Part shown: positions 17,474 through 26,282 of the stretch, one piece after another
How the letters are laid out: the number at the start of each line of letters is the position of its first letter
Position numbering within the stretch: the stretch's first letter is position 1
DNA from: Candidatus Parabacteroides intestinigallinarum
Lineage (GTDB): Bacteria; Bacteroidota; Bacteroidia; Bacteroidales; Tannerellaceae
Reading direction: 5' to 3'
Length of the DNA: 37,119 nucleotides
Assembly (NCBI GenBank): GCA_019114945.1
Contig: DXEN01000004.1
Location: forward strand, 1-37,119
Notes under the pieces: generated by a model
What the model saw: the letters and a program-made list of their open reading frames with translations, nothing else
Told to the model about the DNA's origin: nothing
Databases searched by the model: none
Program-made: the position numbers and the translations under genes

Positions 17474-19576
17474 ATGTCTGAGGAGAACGGGGAAAAAGAG
17501 AAAAAGGAAGAAAGCGGCGGTATCTTGCTGCGTTATTTCGCGGTGGTCGTGCTCTTGGGCGCCGTGGCCGTCGGTATCTTGGCGTGCGCTTTCAAGACGG
17601 CCATCTTCGAGCGTGAGAAGTGGTTGAAAGCGGCCGAGACGGTGCAGACGCGGCCGAAGAGCTTGATCTATCCGAGCCGCGGCAATATCTATTCGTCCGA
17701 GGGCAAGTTGATGGCCACAAGCGTGCCCAATTATTATTTATACATCGATTTCGGGGCGGAATGTTATTCGCAAAAGACCCGGAAATGGAGTAGCCGGGAT
17801 ACGTTCCTGACGAGCAAGCGAAATGGCGTCGACTCGTTGGCTTATTACTTGTCCCATAAGTTTCGCGACCGTACGCCTTTGGGGTATAAGAATTATTTGT
17901 TGAGCGGCTTGAAGGCGAAGAAGAAAAGCCGGCAATTCCCGATTTGCCGGAAGAAGGTCTCTTACGCGGACCTGAAGGAGATCCAGCGGTATCCTTTCTT
18001 GCGGTTGAATAAGTACAGCACGGGCTTTTATACGCGCGAGCAGGTGGATCGGGAGCGGCCCTTCGGTACGTTGGCGGCTCGCACGATAGGGGATACGTTC
18101 GACGATATCGATCCGAAGACCGGCTTGACGAAGGGGAAGAGCGGCTTGGAGATGCAATACGATACATTGCTGCATGGCGTGCCGGGTATCAACTCGATAC
18201 GCCGGGTAGGAGGTGGCTGGACGAATGTCGTGGAGGTGGAACCCGTTCCGGGGCTGGATATTCGTACCACGATAGATATCAACATCCAGGATATTACGGA
18301 GAAATCGTTGCTCGATATGCTGAAGAGTGTCGACGCGGCCTCGGGTACGGCGGTGGTCATGGAGGTGGCGACCGGCGAGGTGAAGGCTATTACCAACATG
18401 GGACGTCTCTCGGAGGGTGTGTATGGCGAGGATACGAATCATGCCGTGGGCGACGCTACGGAGCCGGGGTCTACTTTCAAGGTGGCCTCTATCATGGTCG
18501 CCTTGGAGGATGGCGTGTGCCAACCGACCGATACGGTGGACGTGGGCAACGGTGTTTATATGTATAAAAGAAACCGCATGACCGACCATAATAATAATAA
18601 AGGTGGTTATGGACGTATCGCGGTAGAGCAAGCTATTTGGTACTCGTCGAATATCGGTGTCGCCAAGACGATTCTGAAAGGGTACGAGGATAATCCGATG
18701 AAGTATTGGGAGGGCTTGCGGCGGATAGGGCTGATGGAGGATTTGCGCTTGGATATCCCGGACGCGGTGCGGGCGCGGATTCGTAGGCCGGATGATGAGA
18801 ATAATCCGTGGTCGAAGACGACGTTGCCTTGGATGTCGTTTGGCTATGAGACCATGATCCCGCCTATTTATACGCTCGCTTTTTATAACGCGATAGCGAA
18901 CGATGGCCGGATGGTGCGTCCCTTCTTCGTGAAAGAGCTGATGCGCGATGGCAAGACGGTGGAGCTTTTCCAGCCGGAGGTGATCCGGGAGTCGATTTGC
19001 TCGGAGCGCACCTTGGCGATCGTGCGGGATATGTTGCTGGGCGTGGTAGAGAAAGGTACGGGAAAGGACGCGCATTCGGATGTGGTGCGTATAGCGGGTA
19101 AGACGGGTACGGCGCAAATCGCCTCCGGGGGCGTGTATCGCAGGGCGGGCCATCAGGTGGCTTTCTGTGGTTATTTCCCGGCGGATGCCCCGAAATATTC
19201 TTGTATCGTATTGATTCGCCAGCCGCGTATCGGTTATCCCTCGGGTGGCCGGATGGCGGGAGGCGTGTTGAAGGCGATCGCCGAGAAGATTTACGCGACG
19301 CGTACCGCCGTGGATGTGCGGTCGATCGAGCGGGATTCTACGGCGGTGATGGAGCCGCGGGTAAAAGGAGGGGACATGCGCGACGTGGAGGATGCCTCGT
19401 TGCGTGCGGGCTTGGTGCCGCGGGTAGTCGGTATGGGGGCCAAGGACGCGGTCTACTTGATGGAGCGTGCCGGGTTGCGTGTCTCTCTGTCCGGTGCCGG
19501 GCGGGTCGTGCGCCAGAGTATTTTGCCGGGGCAACGTGCGCGTGCCGGGCAAAGCGTGGTATTAACATTGAAATAA
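17474..19576 (+). CDS. ftsI: Septal penicillin-binding protein (class B transpeptidase) with C-terminal PASTA domain
   Basis: 700 residues from ATG 17474 (a GTG two codons earlier is possible). Cytoplasmic tail of charged residues, one membrane helix (about 19-42), a dimerisation-type domain (PSRGNIYSSEGKLMATSVPNY), then transpeptidase motifs S333-T-F-K, Y-S391-S-N and K543-T-G. A single PASTA domain occupies about 643-700 (VPRVVGMGAKDAVYLMERAG). It crosslinks septal peptidoglycan together with FtsW. PASTA-bearing FtsI is usual in Bacteroidetes. The last bases lie just 3 nt before murE. Confidence 0.93.
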   Translation: MSEENGEKEKKEESGGILLRYFAVVVLLGAVAVGILACAFKTAIFEREKWLKAAETVQTRPKSLIYPSRGNIYSSEGKLMATSVPNYYLYIDFGAECYSQKTRKWSSRDTFLTSKRNGVDSLAYYLSHKFRDRTPLGYKNYLLSGLKAKKKSRQFPICRKKVSYADLKEIQRYPFLRLNKYSTGFYTREQVDRERPFGTLAARTIGDTFDDIDPKTGLTKGKSGLEMQYDTLLHGVPGINSIRRVGGGWTNVVEVEPVPGLDIRTTIDINIQDITEKSLLDMLKSVDAASGTAVVMEVATGEVKAITNMGRLSEGVYGEDTNHAVGDATEPGSTFKVASIMVALEDGVCQPTDTVDVGNGVYMYKRNRMTDHNNNKGGYGRIAVEQAIWYSSNIGVAKTILKGYEDNPMKYWEGLRRIGLMEDLRLDIPDAVRARIRRPDDENNPWSKTTLPWMSFGYETMIPPIYTLAFYNAIANDGRMVRPFFVKELMRDGKTVELFQPEVIRESICSERTLAIVRDMLLGVVEKGTGKDAHSDVVRIAGKTGTAQIASGGVYRRAGHQVAFCGYFPADAPKYSCIVLIRQPRIGYPSGGRMAGGVLKAIAEKIYATRTAVDVRSIERDSTAVMEPRVKGGDMRDVEDASLRAGLVPRVVGMGAKDAVYLMERAGLRVSLSGAGRVVRQSILPGQRARAGQSVVLTLK

Positions 19577-19579
19577 GAT

Positions 19580-21043
19580 ATGAGATTAAGGGTTTTGACA
19601 GAGGCGTTAGAGGCTCCCGCTATCGTGGGGGCGGATGATGTGGATATCGCGAGTATCCAGTCGGACTCCCGTCAGGTGACGGAAGGCGCGTTGTTTGTCG
19701 CGGTGCGGGGTACGGCCGTGGATGGGCATTCCTATATAGAAAGCGCGATCGGGAAAGGCGCGGTCGCGGTCGTATGCGAGGAGATTCCGGAAGAGGCGCT
19801 GGGCAAATGTACGTTTGTCCGGGTGAGGGACTCGGCGGAGGCGCTGGGCCTTCTGGTTTCTCGTTGGTATGGCGATCCCTCGCGGAAACTGACCTTGGTC
19901 GGTGTTACGGGAACGAACGGGAAGACAACGATCGCTACCTTATTATATGAGATGTTCCGGAAAATGGGGCACAAGGCGGGATTGATTTCCACGGTCCGCA
20001 ATTACGTGGATGGGGAGGCGATTCCTACGGAGCATACGACTCCGGATCCGCTTACGCTTCATGCCCTGATGGCGCGTATGGTGGAGGCGGGTTGCGAATA
20101 TGCGTTCATGGAGGTCAGTTCGCACGCGATCGACCAGCGGCGTATCAGTGGCTTGGTGTTCGATGGGGGAATCTTTACGAACCTGACGCGCGATCATTTG
20201 GATTATCATAAGACGGTGGAGAATTACTTGCGTGCGAAGAAGCGCTTTTTCGATGACCTGCCCGCCGGGGCGTTCGCGCTTACGAACGCGGATGATAAGT
20301 CGGGCTTGGTGATGCTCCAGAACACGAAGGCCCGGAAGCTGACCTATTCGTTGCGTTCCTTGGCGGATTTCAAGGGGAAGATCCTGGAGTCTCATTTCGA
20401 GGGAACCGATTTGTTGATCAATGGCCGGGAGGTGACGACTCGTTTCGTGGGGCGCTTCAACGCGTATAATTTGTTGGCGGTATATGGCGCCGCGGTCACG
20501 TTGGGGGCCGATCCCGAGGAGGCGTTGGTCGTGCTGAGTACGCTTCGCTCCGTGGCGGGACGTTTCGAGACGATTCCTTCGCCTTCGGGCTATACGGCGA
20601 TCGTGGATTACGCCCATACGCCGGATGCCTTGACGAACGTGCTGAATGGTATTCACGAGGTGCTGGAGGGAAAAGGACGGATTATCACGGTCGTGGGGGC
20701 CGGTGGCAATCGGGATAAGGGCAAGCGTCCGTTGATGGCGAAAGAGGCGGCTCGCTTGAGCGATCAGGTGATCCTTACCTCCGATAACCCGCGTTTCGAG
20801 GAGCCGGAAGCTATCATTCAGGATATGGTGGCCGGGCTAACGGAGGCGGATAAGAAGCGTGTCCTTTGCATAACGGATCGTACGCAAGCGATCAAGACCG
20901 CCACGATGTTGGCGCGGAAAGGGGACGTGATCCTGGTGGCCGGGAAGGGGCACGAGGATTATCAGGAGATTAAGGGCGTGAAGCATCATTTCGACGATCG
21001 GGAGAAGTTGCGGGAGATTTTCGCTACCGATGTTCATGAATAA
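19580..21043 (+). CDS. murE: UDP-MurNAc-L-Ala-D-Glu:meso-diaminopimelate ligase
   Basis: 487-residue Mur ligase. UDP-binding N-terminal domain with [22 protein letters not shown] loop [10 protein letters not shown] (108-117), carbamylated-Lys site at K220 (LRAKKRFFD), and C-terminal DNPR (402-405), the motif that marks diaminopimelate rather than lysine use. So peptidoglycan here should carry meso-DAP. Start ATG is 3 nt after the ftsI stop. murF, normally next in proteobacterial clusters, is absent, as is usual in this phylum. Confidence 0.96.
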   Translation: MRLRVLTEALEAPAIVGADDVDIASIQSDSRQVTEGALFVAVRGTAVDGHSYIESAIGKGAVAVVCEEIPEEALGKCTFVRVRDSAEALGLLVSRWYGDPSRKLTLVGVTGTNGKTTIATLLYEMFRKMGHKAGLISTVRNYVDGEAIPTEHTTPDPLTLHALMARMVEAGCEYAFMEVSSHAIDQRRISGLVFDGGIFTNLTRDHLDYHKTVENYLRAKKRFFDDLPAGAFALTNADDKSGLVMLQNTKARKLTYSLRSLADFKGKILESHFEGTDLLINGREVTTRFVGRFNAYNLLAVYGAAVTLGADPEEALVVLSTLRSVAGRFETIPSPSGYTAIVDYAHTPDALTNVLNGIHEVLEGKGRIITVVGAGGNRDKGKRPLMAKEAARLSDQVILTSDNPRFEEPEAIIQDMVAGLTEADKKRVLCITDRTQAIKTATMLARKGDVILVAGKGHEDYQEIKGVKHHFDDREKLREIFATDVHE

Positions 21044-21057
21044 TAGGGATTGACGAT

Positions 21058-22317
21058 ATGTTGTACTATCTGTTTAATTATTTGGATCAACTGGATTTTC
21101 CCGGGGCGGGGATGTTTAAGTATGTCTCTTTCCGCTCGGGATTGGCTTTGATCTTGTCGTTGTTTATCTCCACCGCTATCGGTCGGCGTATCATCGACAA
21201 GTTGCGGGTGTTGCAGATTGGCGAGACGGTGAGAGATTTGGGCTTGGAAGGCCAGTTGAGTAAGAAGGGCACGCCTACGATGGGTGGCATTATCATTATT
21301 ATCGCTATCTTGATACCGGTGTTGCTCTGCGCGAAGCTGACGAATATCTATGTGATATTGATGGTGGTGACGACGGTTTGGTTGGGTGCCTTGGGTTTCG
21401 CGGACGATTATATAAAGGTGTTCCAGCGGAATAAGGATGGAATGCACGGGCAGTTCAAGATTGTCGGGCAGGTCGGCTTGGGGTTGATTGTCGGCTTAGT
21501 CTTGTTCTTGAGCCCGGACGTGGTGATTCGCGAGAATATGGAGGTGCGCCACGATAATGTGATCGAGGAGGTGCGTTTCCACGCGGAGGAGACCAAATCG
21601 ACCAAGACGACCATCCCGTTCGTGAAGAACAATAACTTCGATTACGCGAGCTTGGTGAGCTGGGCGGGCGATTATAAGCAGGAAGCGGCTTGGTTGGTGT
21701 TCGTGTTGATGGTGATTTTCGTGGTAACCGCCGTGTCGAATGGTGCGAATATGACGGATGGCTTGGATGGCTTGGCCGCCGGTACGTCGGCGATTATCGG
21801 GATCGCTTTGGGTATCTTGGCGTATATGTCGTCCCACTTCGAGTTCGCTTCGTTCTTGAATATCATGTTCATTCCCGGGGCGGAGGAACTGGTGGTCTAT
21901 GCCGCCGCGTTTATCGGGGCGACGGTCGGTTTCCTTTGGTACAACGCTTACCCGGCGCAGGTATTCATGGGCGATACGGGTAGCTTGACGCTGGGAGGTA
22001 TCATCGCGGTCTTCGCGATTATTATCCGGAAGGAGTTATTGATACCTATCTTGTGCGGTATCTTCTTGGTGGAGAATCTGTCGGTCATGATGCAAGTGGC
22101 CTACTTTAAATATACGAAGAAGAAATATGGGGTGGGGCGGCGTATCTTCAAGATGGCGCCTTTGCACCATCATTTCCAGAAGCCGGGCAATGCCGGCGTA
22201 CAGGCGTTGGTGCAGAAGCCGCTCAACGTGGTGCCCGAGTCGAAGATCGTGGTGCGTTTCTGGTTGATTGGTATTATCCTGGCCGTGATTACGATTGTTA
22301 CGTTAAAGATGAGATAA
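21058..22317 (+). CDS. mraY: Phospho-MurNAc-pentapeptide translocase
   Basis: 419-residue polytopic membrane enzyme that moves phospho-MurNAc-pentapeptide onto undecaprenyl phosphate (lipid I). Catalytic acids are visible: D116-D117 (GFADDYIK), D234/D237 ([10 protein letters not shown]), D306 (FMGDTGS), and the HHH loop at 370-372 ([10 protein letters not shown]). It is about 60 residues longer than E. coli MraY because of a charged insert between about 155 and 208, which lies between two membrane helices; this insert is also known from other Bacteroidetes as far as I recall. 14 nt after murE and 6 nt before murD. Confidence 0.96.
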   Translation: MLYYLFNYLDQLDFPGAGMFKYVSFRSGLALILSLFISTAIGRRIIDKLRVLQIGETVRDLGLEGQLSKKGTPTMGGIIIIIAILIPVLLCAKLTNIYVILMVVTTVWLGALGFADDYIKVFQRNKDGMHGQFKIVGQVGLGLIVGLVLFLSPDVVIRENMEVRHDNVIEEVRFHAEETKSTKTTIPFVKNNNFDYASLVSWAGDYKQEAAWLVFVLMVIFVVTAVSNGANMTDGLDGLAAGTSAIIGIALGILAYMSSHFEFASFLNIMFIPGAEELVVYAAAFIGATVGFLWYNAYPAQVFMGDTGSLTLGGIIAVFAIIIRKELLIPILCGIFLVENLSVMMQVAYFKYTKKKYGVGRRIFKMAPLHHHFQKPGNAGVQALVQKPLNVVPESKIVVRFWLIGIILAVITIVTLKMR

Positions 22318-22323
22318 GTAAAG

Positions 22324-23661
22324 ATGAGCAAGAGATTGGTAATATTGGGAGCCGGGGAGAGCGGCACGGGAGCCGCGATCCTGGCGAAGGCGAAGGGCTT
22401 CGACGTGTTTGTCTCCGACAAGTCGTCTATTCAGCCGAAATACAAGGAGATGCTGGAGAGCCACGCGATCGCTTGGGAGGAGGGCCGGCATACCGAGGCC
22501 GAGATCCTGAACGCGGATGAGGTGGTGAAGAGCCCGGGCATCCCGGACAAGGCGCCGATTATCCAGGCTTTGAAGGGCCGGGGCACGCCGATTATCTCCG
22601 AGATCGAGTTCGCCGGGCGTTATACCGACGCGAAGATGATTTGCATTACCGGGAGTAATGGCAAGACTACGACAACGATGCTGACTTATCATATCTTGCG
22701 CCAGGCGGGCGTGGATGTCGGTTTGGCGGGCAACGTGGGGAATAGCTTGGCGCTTCAGGTGGCGGAGGATCCGCACCCGGTGTACGTGATCGAGTTGAGT
22801 AGTTTCCAGTTGGATAATATGTACGATTTCAAGGCGGATATCGCTATCTTGCTGAATATAACACCGGATCATCTGGATCGGTATAATTACGAGATGCGGA
22901 ACTACGTGGACGCGAAGTTCCGTATCCTGCGCAATCAAACGTCGGCGGACGCGTTCATCTTTTGGAACGACGATCCGATTATCTCTCGCGAGGTCGCGAA
23001 GCGGCATCCCGCGGCTACTCTTTATCCCTTTGCCGAGACGCGTGAGCCCGGCGTGAGGGGGTATACGGAAAACAATCAAGTCGTTATCGAAACATCAAAC
23101 GGAACTTTTACGATGGAACAAGAGTTATTGTCTTTGCGTGGAACGCATAATCTGTATAATTCGTTGGCCGCGGGGCTGGCCTCGAAAGTCATGGATATCC
23201 AGGACGAGAGGATACGTGCCTCGTTGAGCGATTTCGCGGGTGTGGAGCATCGCTTGGAGAAGGTGCTCCGGGTGCGGGGCGTGGATTACGTCAACGATTC
23301 GAAGGCGACAAACGTGAATTCGTGCTGGTATGCCTTGCAGAGCATGTCGACTCCGGTGGTCTTGATTTTGGGCGGCACGGACAAGGGGAACGATTACTCC
23401 GAGATCGAGCAGTTGGTGTGCGAGAAGGTGCGTGCCTTGATCTTCTTGGGAGTGGATAATGCCAAGTTGCACGCTTTCTTCGATGGGAAGGTGGCGGATA
23501 TCGAGGACGCCCGCTCGATGGAGGAGGCCGTTTCGAAAGCGTATAAGATGGCTCAAAAGGGCGATACCGTATTGCTCTCGCCGTGTTGCGCGAGCTTCGA
23601 CCTCTTCAAGAACTACGAGGATCGGGGCGAGCGGTTCAAGCGGTGCGTGCGGGAATTGTAA
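22324..23661 (+). CDS. murD: UDP-MurNAc-L-alanine:D-glutamate ligase
   Basis: 445-residue cytoplasmic Mur ligase that adds D-Glu to UDP-MurNAc-L-Ala. N-terminal Rossmann-like LVILGAGESGTGAAILA, ATP loop CITGSNGKTTTTM (107-119), ELSSFQLD, ITPDHLDRY, VDYVNDSKATN and the C-terminal LSPCCASFDLFKNYEDRGERF are diagnostic. Normal length. 6 nt from mraY, so in the same transcript; an 87-nt gap to ftsW follows with AT-rich TATATA sequence. Confidence 0.96.
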   Translation: MSKRLVILGAGESGTGAAILAKAKGFDVFVSDKSSIQPKYKEMLESHAIAWEEGRHTEAEILNADEVVKSPGIPDKAPIIQALKGRGTPIISEIEFAGRYTDAKMICITGSNGKTTTTMLTYHILRQAGVDVGLAGNVGNSLALQVAEDPHPVYVIELSSFQLDNMYDFKADIAILLNITPDHLDRYNYEMRNYVDAKFRILRNQTSADAFIFWNDDPIISREVAKRHPAATLYPFAETREPGVRGYTENNQVVIETSNGTFTMEQELLSLRGTHNLYNSLAAGLASKVMDIQDERIRASLSDFAGVEHRLEKVLRVRGVDYVNDSKATNVNSCWYALQSMSTPVVLILGGTDKGNDYSEIEQLVCEKVRALIFLGVDNAKLHAFFDGKVADIEDARSMEEAVSKAYKMAQKGDTVLLSPCCASFDLFKNYEDRGERFKRCVREL

Positions 23662-23748
23662 GTAAGCCTCGGGGCGGATATGCGGGAGAGGTCGTATAGG
23701 ATTGCATACATATATATAATAAGGTATAGGAGGGTAAAAGGAAAAGTG

Positions 23749-25065
23749 ATGGAATTGGCAAGAAAATTGTTTAAGGGCGACCGGGTGATTTGGATCATCT
23801 TTATGCTCTTGTGCGCGATCTCGGCGGTGGAGGTGTTCAGCGCCACGAGTACGTTGGCCTATAAGAACGCGAATCATTGGGAGCCGATCGCGCGGCATGC
23901 CTCTTTCTTGATCGCGGGCGCGCTGACGGTGTTGGTGTTGCACAATGTTCCCTATCGTTTGTTCGCGTTGGGAATCCTGTTGTTGCCGGTCTCCATCTTG
24001 ATGTTGGTCGTTACGCCTTTTATCGGTGTCAGCGCGAACGACGCGCATCGTTGGCTCTCTATCTTGGGTTTCCAGGTGCAGCCCTCCGAGTTCGCGAAGT
24101 TGGGGTGCGTCATTTATGTGGCTTTCTTGCTGAGCCGGATAGGGAAGTTCACGGAGCGGCAGGTGTATCGATGGATATTGATAGGCGTGGGCGTCACGTG
24201 CGTGTTGATTCTGCCGGAGAACTTTTCCACGGCGTTCATGTTGTTCGCCATCTGTTATATGCTGATGTTCGTAGGACGGATCTCGTGGAGGCGGTTGGTG
24301 AAGTTGGCGGGTGTATTGACGTTGGCGATGGGATTTTTTGTCGCGATTTGGTTCGCCATCCCGGATAAGGAATGGGAGGATCTTCCGGTAGTGGGCGACG
24401 CGATGGATCGCGTGCCGACGTGGAAGAGCCGTTTGATAACGATGTTCGCTCCCGATAATGCCGATACCCTCGATACGGACGAGTTGTTCAACAAGGAGAA
24501 TTATCAGGTGTCGCACGCCAAGATCGCTATCGCCCGGGGCGGATTGTCGCCGCAATTTCCCGGGCATGGGGTGCAACGGGATTTTCTTCCGCAGGCTTAT
24601 TCCGATTTTATTTATGCCATTATCATCGAGGAAATGGGACTTCTCGGCGGGGTAGCCGTCTTGTTGCTTTATCTTTGGTTGCTGGTGCGTGTGGGGATGA
24701 TCGCCCGCAAGTGCGATAAGTTGTTTCCCAAGTTCCTGGTGCTGGGGTGTGGCTTGATACTGGTCGTGCAGGCGTTGGCGAATATGGCGGTGGCGGTCAA
24801 CTTGATTCCCGTTACGGGCCAGCCGATGCCCTTGGTCAGTCGCGGGGGAACCTCGACGGTTATCTCGTGCGTTTATTTTGGGTTGATATTGAGCGTGAGC
24901 CGTTTCGGCGCGCATATCGGGAACGAGGACGATACCTTGGAGGAGCCGGCGAAGGTGGCGCCCGGCGCTCCTGCCGTGACGGAGGAGGAGATCGCCAATT
25001 GGGTGCCGGATGTTCCTTTGGAGACAATGAAAGAATCGGATAATCAAGTAGAAAGAAAAGTATGA
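23749..25065 (+). CDS. ftsW: Septal peptidoglycan glycosyltransferase FtsW (SEDS)
   Basis: 438 residues from ATG 23749 (MELARKLFKGDRVIWIIFMLL), chosen over an upstream in-frame ATG at 23680 because it starts at the usual SEDS N-terminus and has AGGAGG nearby upstream. About ten membrane helices; SEDS signatures NDAHRWLSILGFQVQPSEFAKLG, ENFSTA, DFIYAIIIEEMGLLG and GQPMPLVSRGGTS are clear. It polymerises lipid II at the septum with FtsI. The last 45 residues are an acidic soluble tail. The stop overlaps the murG start (ATGA, 25062-25065). Confidence 0.94.
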   Translation: MELARKLFKGDRVIWIIFMLLCAISAVEVFSATSTLAYKNANHWEPIARHASFLIAGALTVLVLHNVPYRLFALGILLLPVSILMLVVTPFIGVSANDAHRWLSILGFQVQPSEFAKLGCVIYVAFLLSRIGKFTERQVYRWILIGVGVTCVLILPENFSTAFMLFAICYMLMFVGRISWRRLVKLAGVLTLAMGFFVAIWFAIPDKEWEDLPVVGDAMDRVPTWKSRLITMFAPDNADTLDTDELFNKENYQVSHAKIAIARGGLSPQFPGHGVQRDFLPQAYSDFIYAIIIEEMGLLGGVAVLLLYLWLLVRVGMIARKCDKLFPKFLVLGCGLILVVQALANMAVAVNLIPVTGQPMPLVSRGGTSTVISCVYFGLILSVSRFGAHIGNEDDTLEEPAKVAPGAPAVTEEEIANWVPDVPLETMKESDNQVERKV

Positions 25066-26168
25066 GTGCGTATAGGATTATTATAAGTGGAGGTGGCACG
25101 GGTGGTCATATCTTCCCGGCTATCTCGATAGCGAACACGTTCAAGGGGCGTTTCCCGGATGCCGAGATCTTGTTCGTGGGTGCCGAGGACCGTATGGAGA
25201 TGGAGAAGGTGCCGGCGGCGGGTTACGAGATCGTAGGCTTGCCGGTGAGTGGTTTCGACCGGGCGCGTTTGTGGAACAACGTGAAGGTGGTGGCGCGCTT
25301 GGCGAAGAGTTTGTGCCTGGCGAGGCGGACGGTGCGCGATTTTAAGCCGGATATCGCGGTGGGTGTGGGTGGCTACGCGAGTGGGCCTACGCTTTGGATG
25401 GCCGCGGCGCAGGGTGTGCCTACCTTGATACAGGAACAGAACTCGTACGCGGGTGTGACCAACAAGCTTTTGTCGAGGCGCGCGGGCCGGATTTGTGTCG
25501 CTTACGAGGGCATGGAGAAGTTTTTCCCCGCCGATAAGATCGTGGTGACGGGCAACCCCGTCCGGCAGGATTTGGAGGAGGCGCGGGGGAAGCGGGAGGA
25601 GGCGTTGGCTTTCTTTGGTTTGTCCCCGGAGCGGAAAACCATTCTTGTGGTGGGCGGTAGCTTGGGCGCGCGGACGATCAACCGGAGCGTGCAGGGCGAT
25701 TTGGATAAGTTCTTCGCCTCGGATGTGCAAGTGATTTGGCAGACCGGGCGTTATTATTACAACGATGCTTCCAGGCATCTGAAGGCGTACCGGGGGATGC
25801 CGATTTGGTGCTCGGATTTTATTACCCGCATGGATTATGCCTATGCCGCGGCCGATTTGGTGATCTCGCGTGCCGGCGCGGGTTCTATCTCCGAGCTTTG
25901 CCTGCTGGGCAAGCCGGTTATCCTCGTGCCTTCGCCCAACGTGGCGGAGGATCACCAGACCAAGAACGCGCTTGCCTTGGTGGAGCGCGATGCCGCGGTG
26001 ATGATCGCCGATAAGGACGCGGAGCGGGAGTTGGTGCCCACCGCCTTGAGGCTCGTGGGCGACGCGGACCGCCTGGCGGCGTTGAGCCGGAATATTCAAG
26101 GGATGGCTCAACGGCATAGCGCGGAGCGTATTGTGGACGAGATTGTGAGGATTATAGAGAAACGATAG
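25062..26168 (+). CDS. murG: UDP-GlcNAc:lipid I N-acetylglucosaminyltransferase
   Basis: 368-residue GT-B enzyme making lipid II on the inner face of the membrane. N-terminal ISGGGTGGHIFPAISIA (8-24), YASGPTLWMAAAQGVPTLIQEQNSYAGVTN, the second-domain VVGGSLGARTIN and the UDP-GlcNAc site SRAGAGSISELCLLGKPVILVPSPNVAEDHQ are all intact. The ATGA overlap with ftsW implies coupled translation. Downstream, instead of the usual tight junction, 114 nt with four 22-bp dyad repeats separate it from murC. Confidence 0.96.
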   Translation: MSAYRIIISGGGTGGHIFPAISIANTFKGRFPDAEILFVGAEDRMEMEKVPAAGYEIVGLPVSGFDRARLWNNVKVVARLAKSLCLARRTVRDFKPDIAVGVGGYASGPTLWMAAAQGVPTLIQEQNSYAGVTNKLLSRRAGRICVAYEGMEKFFPADKIVVTGNPVRQDLEEARGKREEALAFFGLSPERKTILVVGGSLGARTINRSVQGDLDKFFASDVQVIWQTGRYYYNDASRHLKAYRGMPIWCSDFITRMDYAYAAADLVISRAGAGSISELCLLGKPVILVPSPNVAEDHQTKNALALVERDAAVMIADKDAERELVPTALRLVGDADRLAALSRNIQGMAQRHSAERIVDEIVRIIEKR

Positions 26169-26256
26169 GATTTTCTTTCGGAAGAAAATTGAATTTCCTT
26201 CGGAGGAAAATGGGATTTCTTCCGAAGGAAATTGTATTTTTGTCCGAAGGGAATGA
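26169..26256. repeat. Four tandem 22-bp dyad repeats upstream of murC
   Basis: Units at 26169-26190, 26191-26212, 26213-26234 and 26235-26256 each hold a dyad around CGG/CCG (TTTTCTTTCGGAAGAAAA, TTTCCTTCGGAGGAAA, TTTCTTCCGAAGGAAA, then the decayed TTGTCCGAAGGGAA). Centres are at 26179.5, 26201.5, 26223.5 and 26245.5, exactly 22 bp apart, two helical turns. As RNA the first three can form consecutive hairpins, the first two with TCGG loops. The fourth unit contains a -7 box. Confidence 0.8.
26235..26242 (+). promoter_or_regulatory. Possible internal -7 box before murC
   Basis: TATTTTTG matches TAnnTTTG exactly, inside the fourth dyad unit and 41 nt before the murC ATG. No clear -33 box lies 19-21 nt upstream. 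Confidence 0.42.
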
Positions 26257-26282
26257 GAACCGGTTTTAATGTTGGAAAAGAT

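Noticed and set aside
17738-19552. 604-codon minus-strand frame opposite ftsI
   Set aside because: Same codon-bias shadow; no family features, no promoter or ribosome site.
26169-26256. Short CRISPR array
   Set aside because: Repeats abut with no spacers, and units are dyads; it is a tandem repeat.
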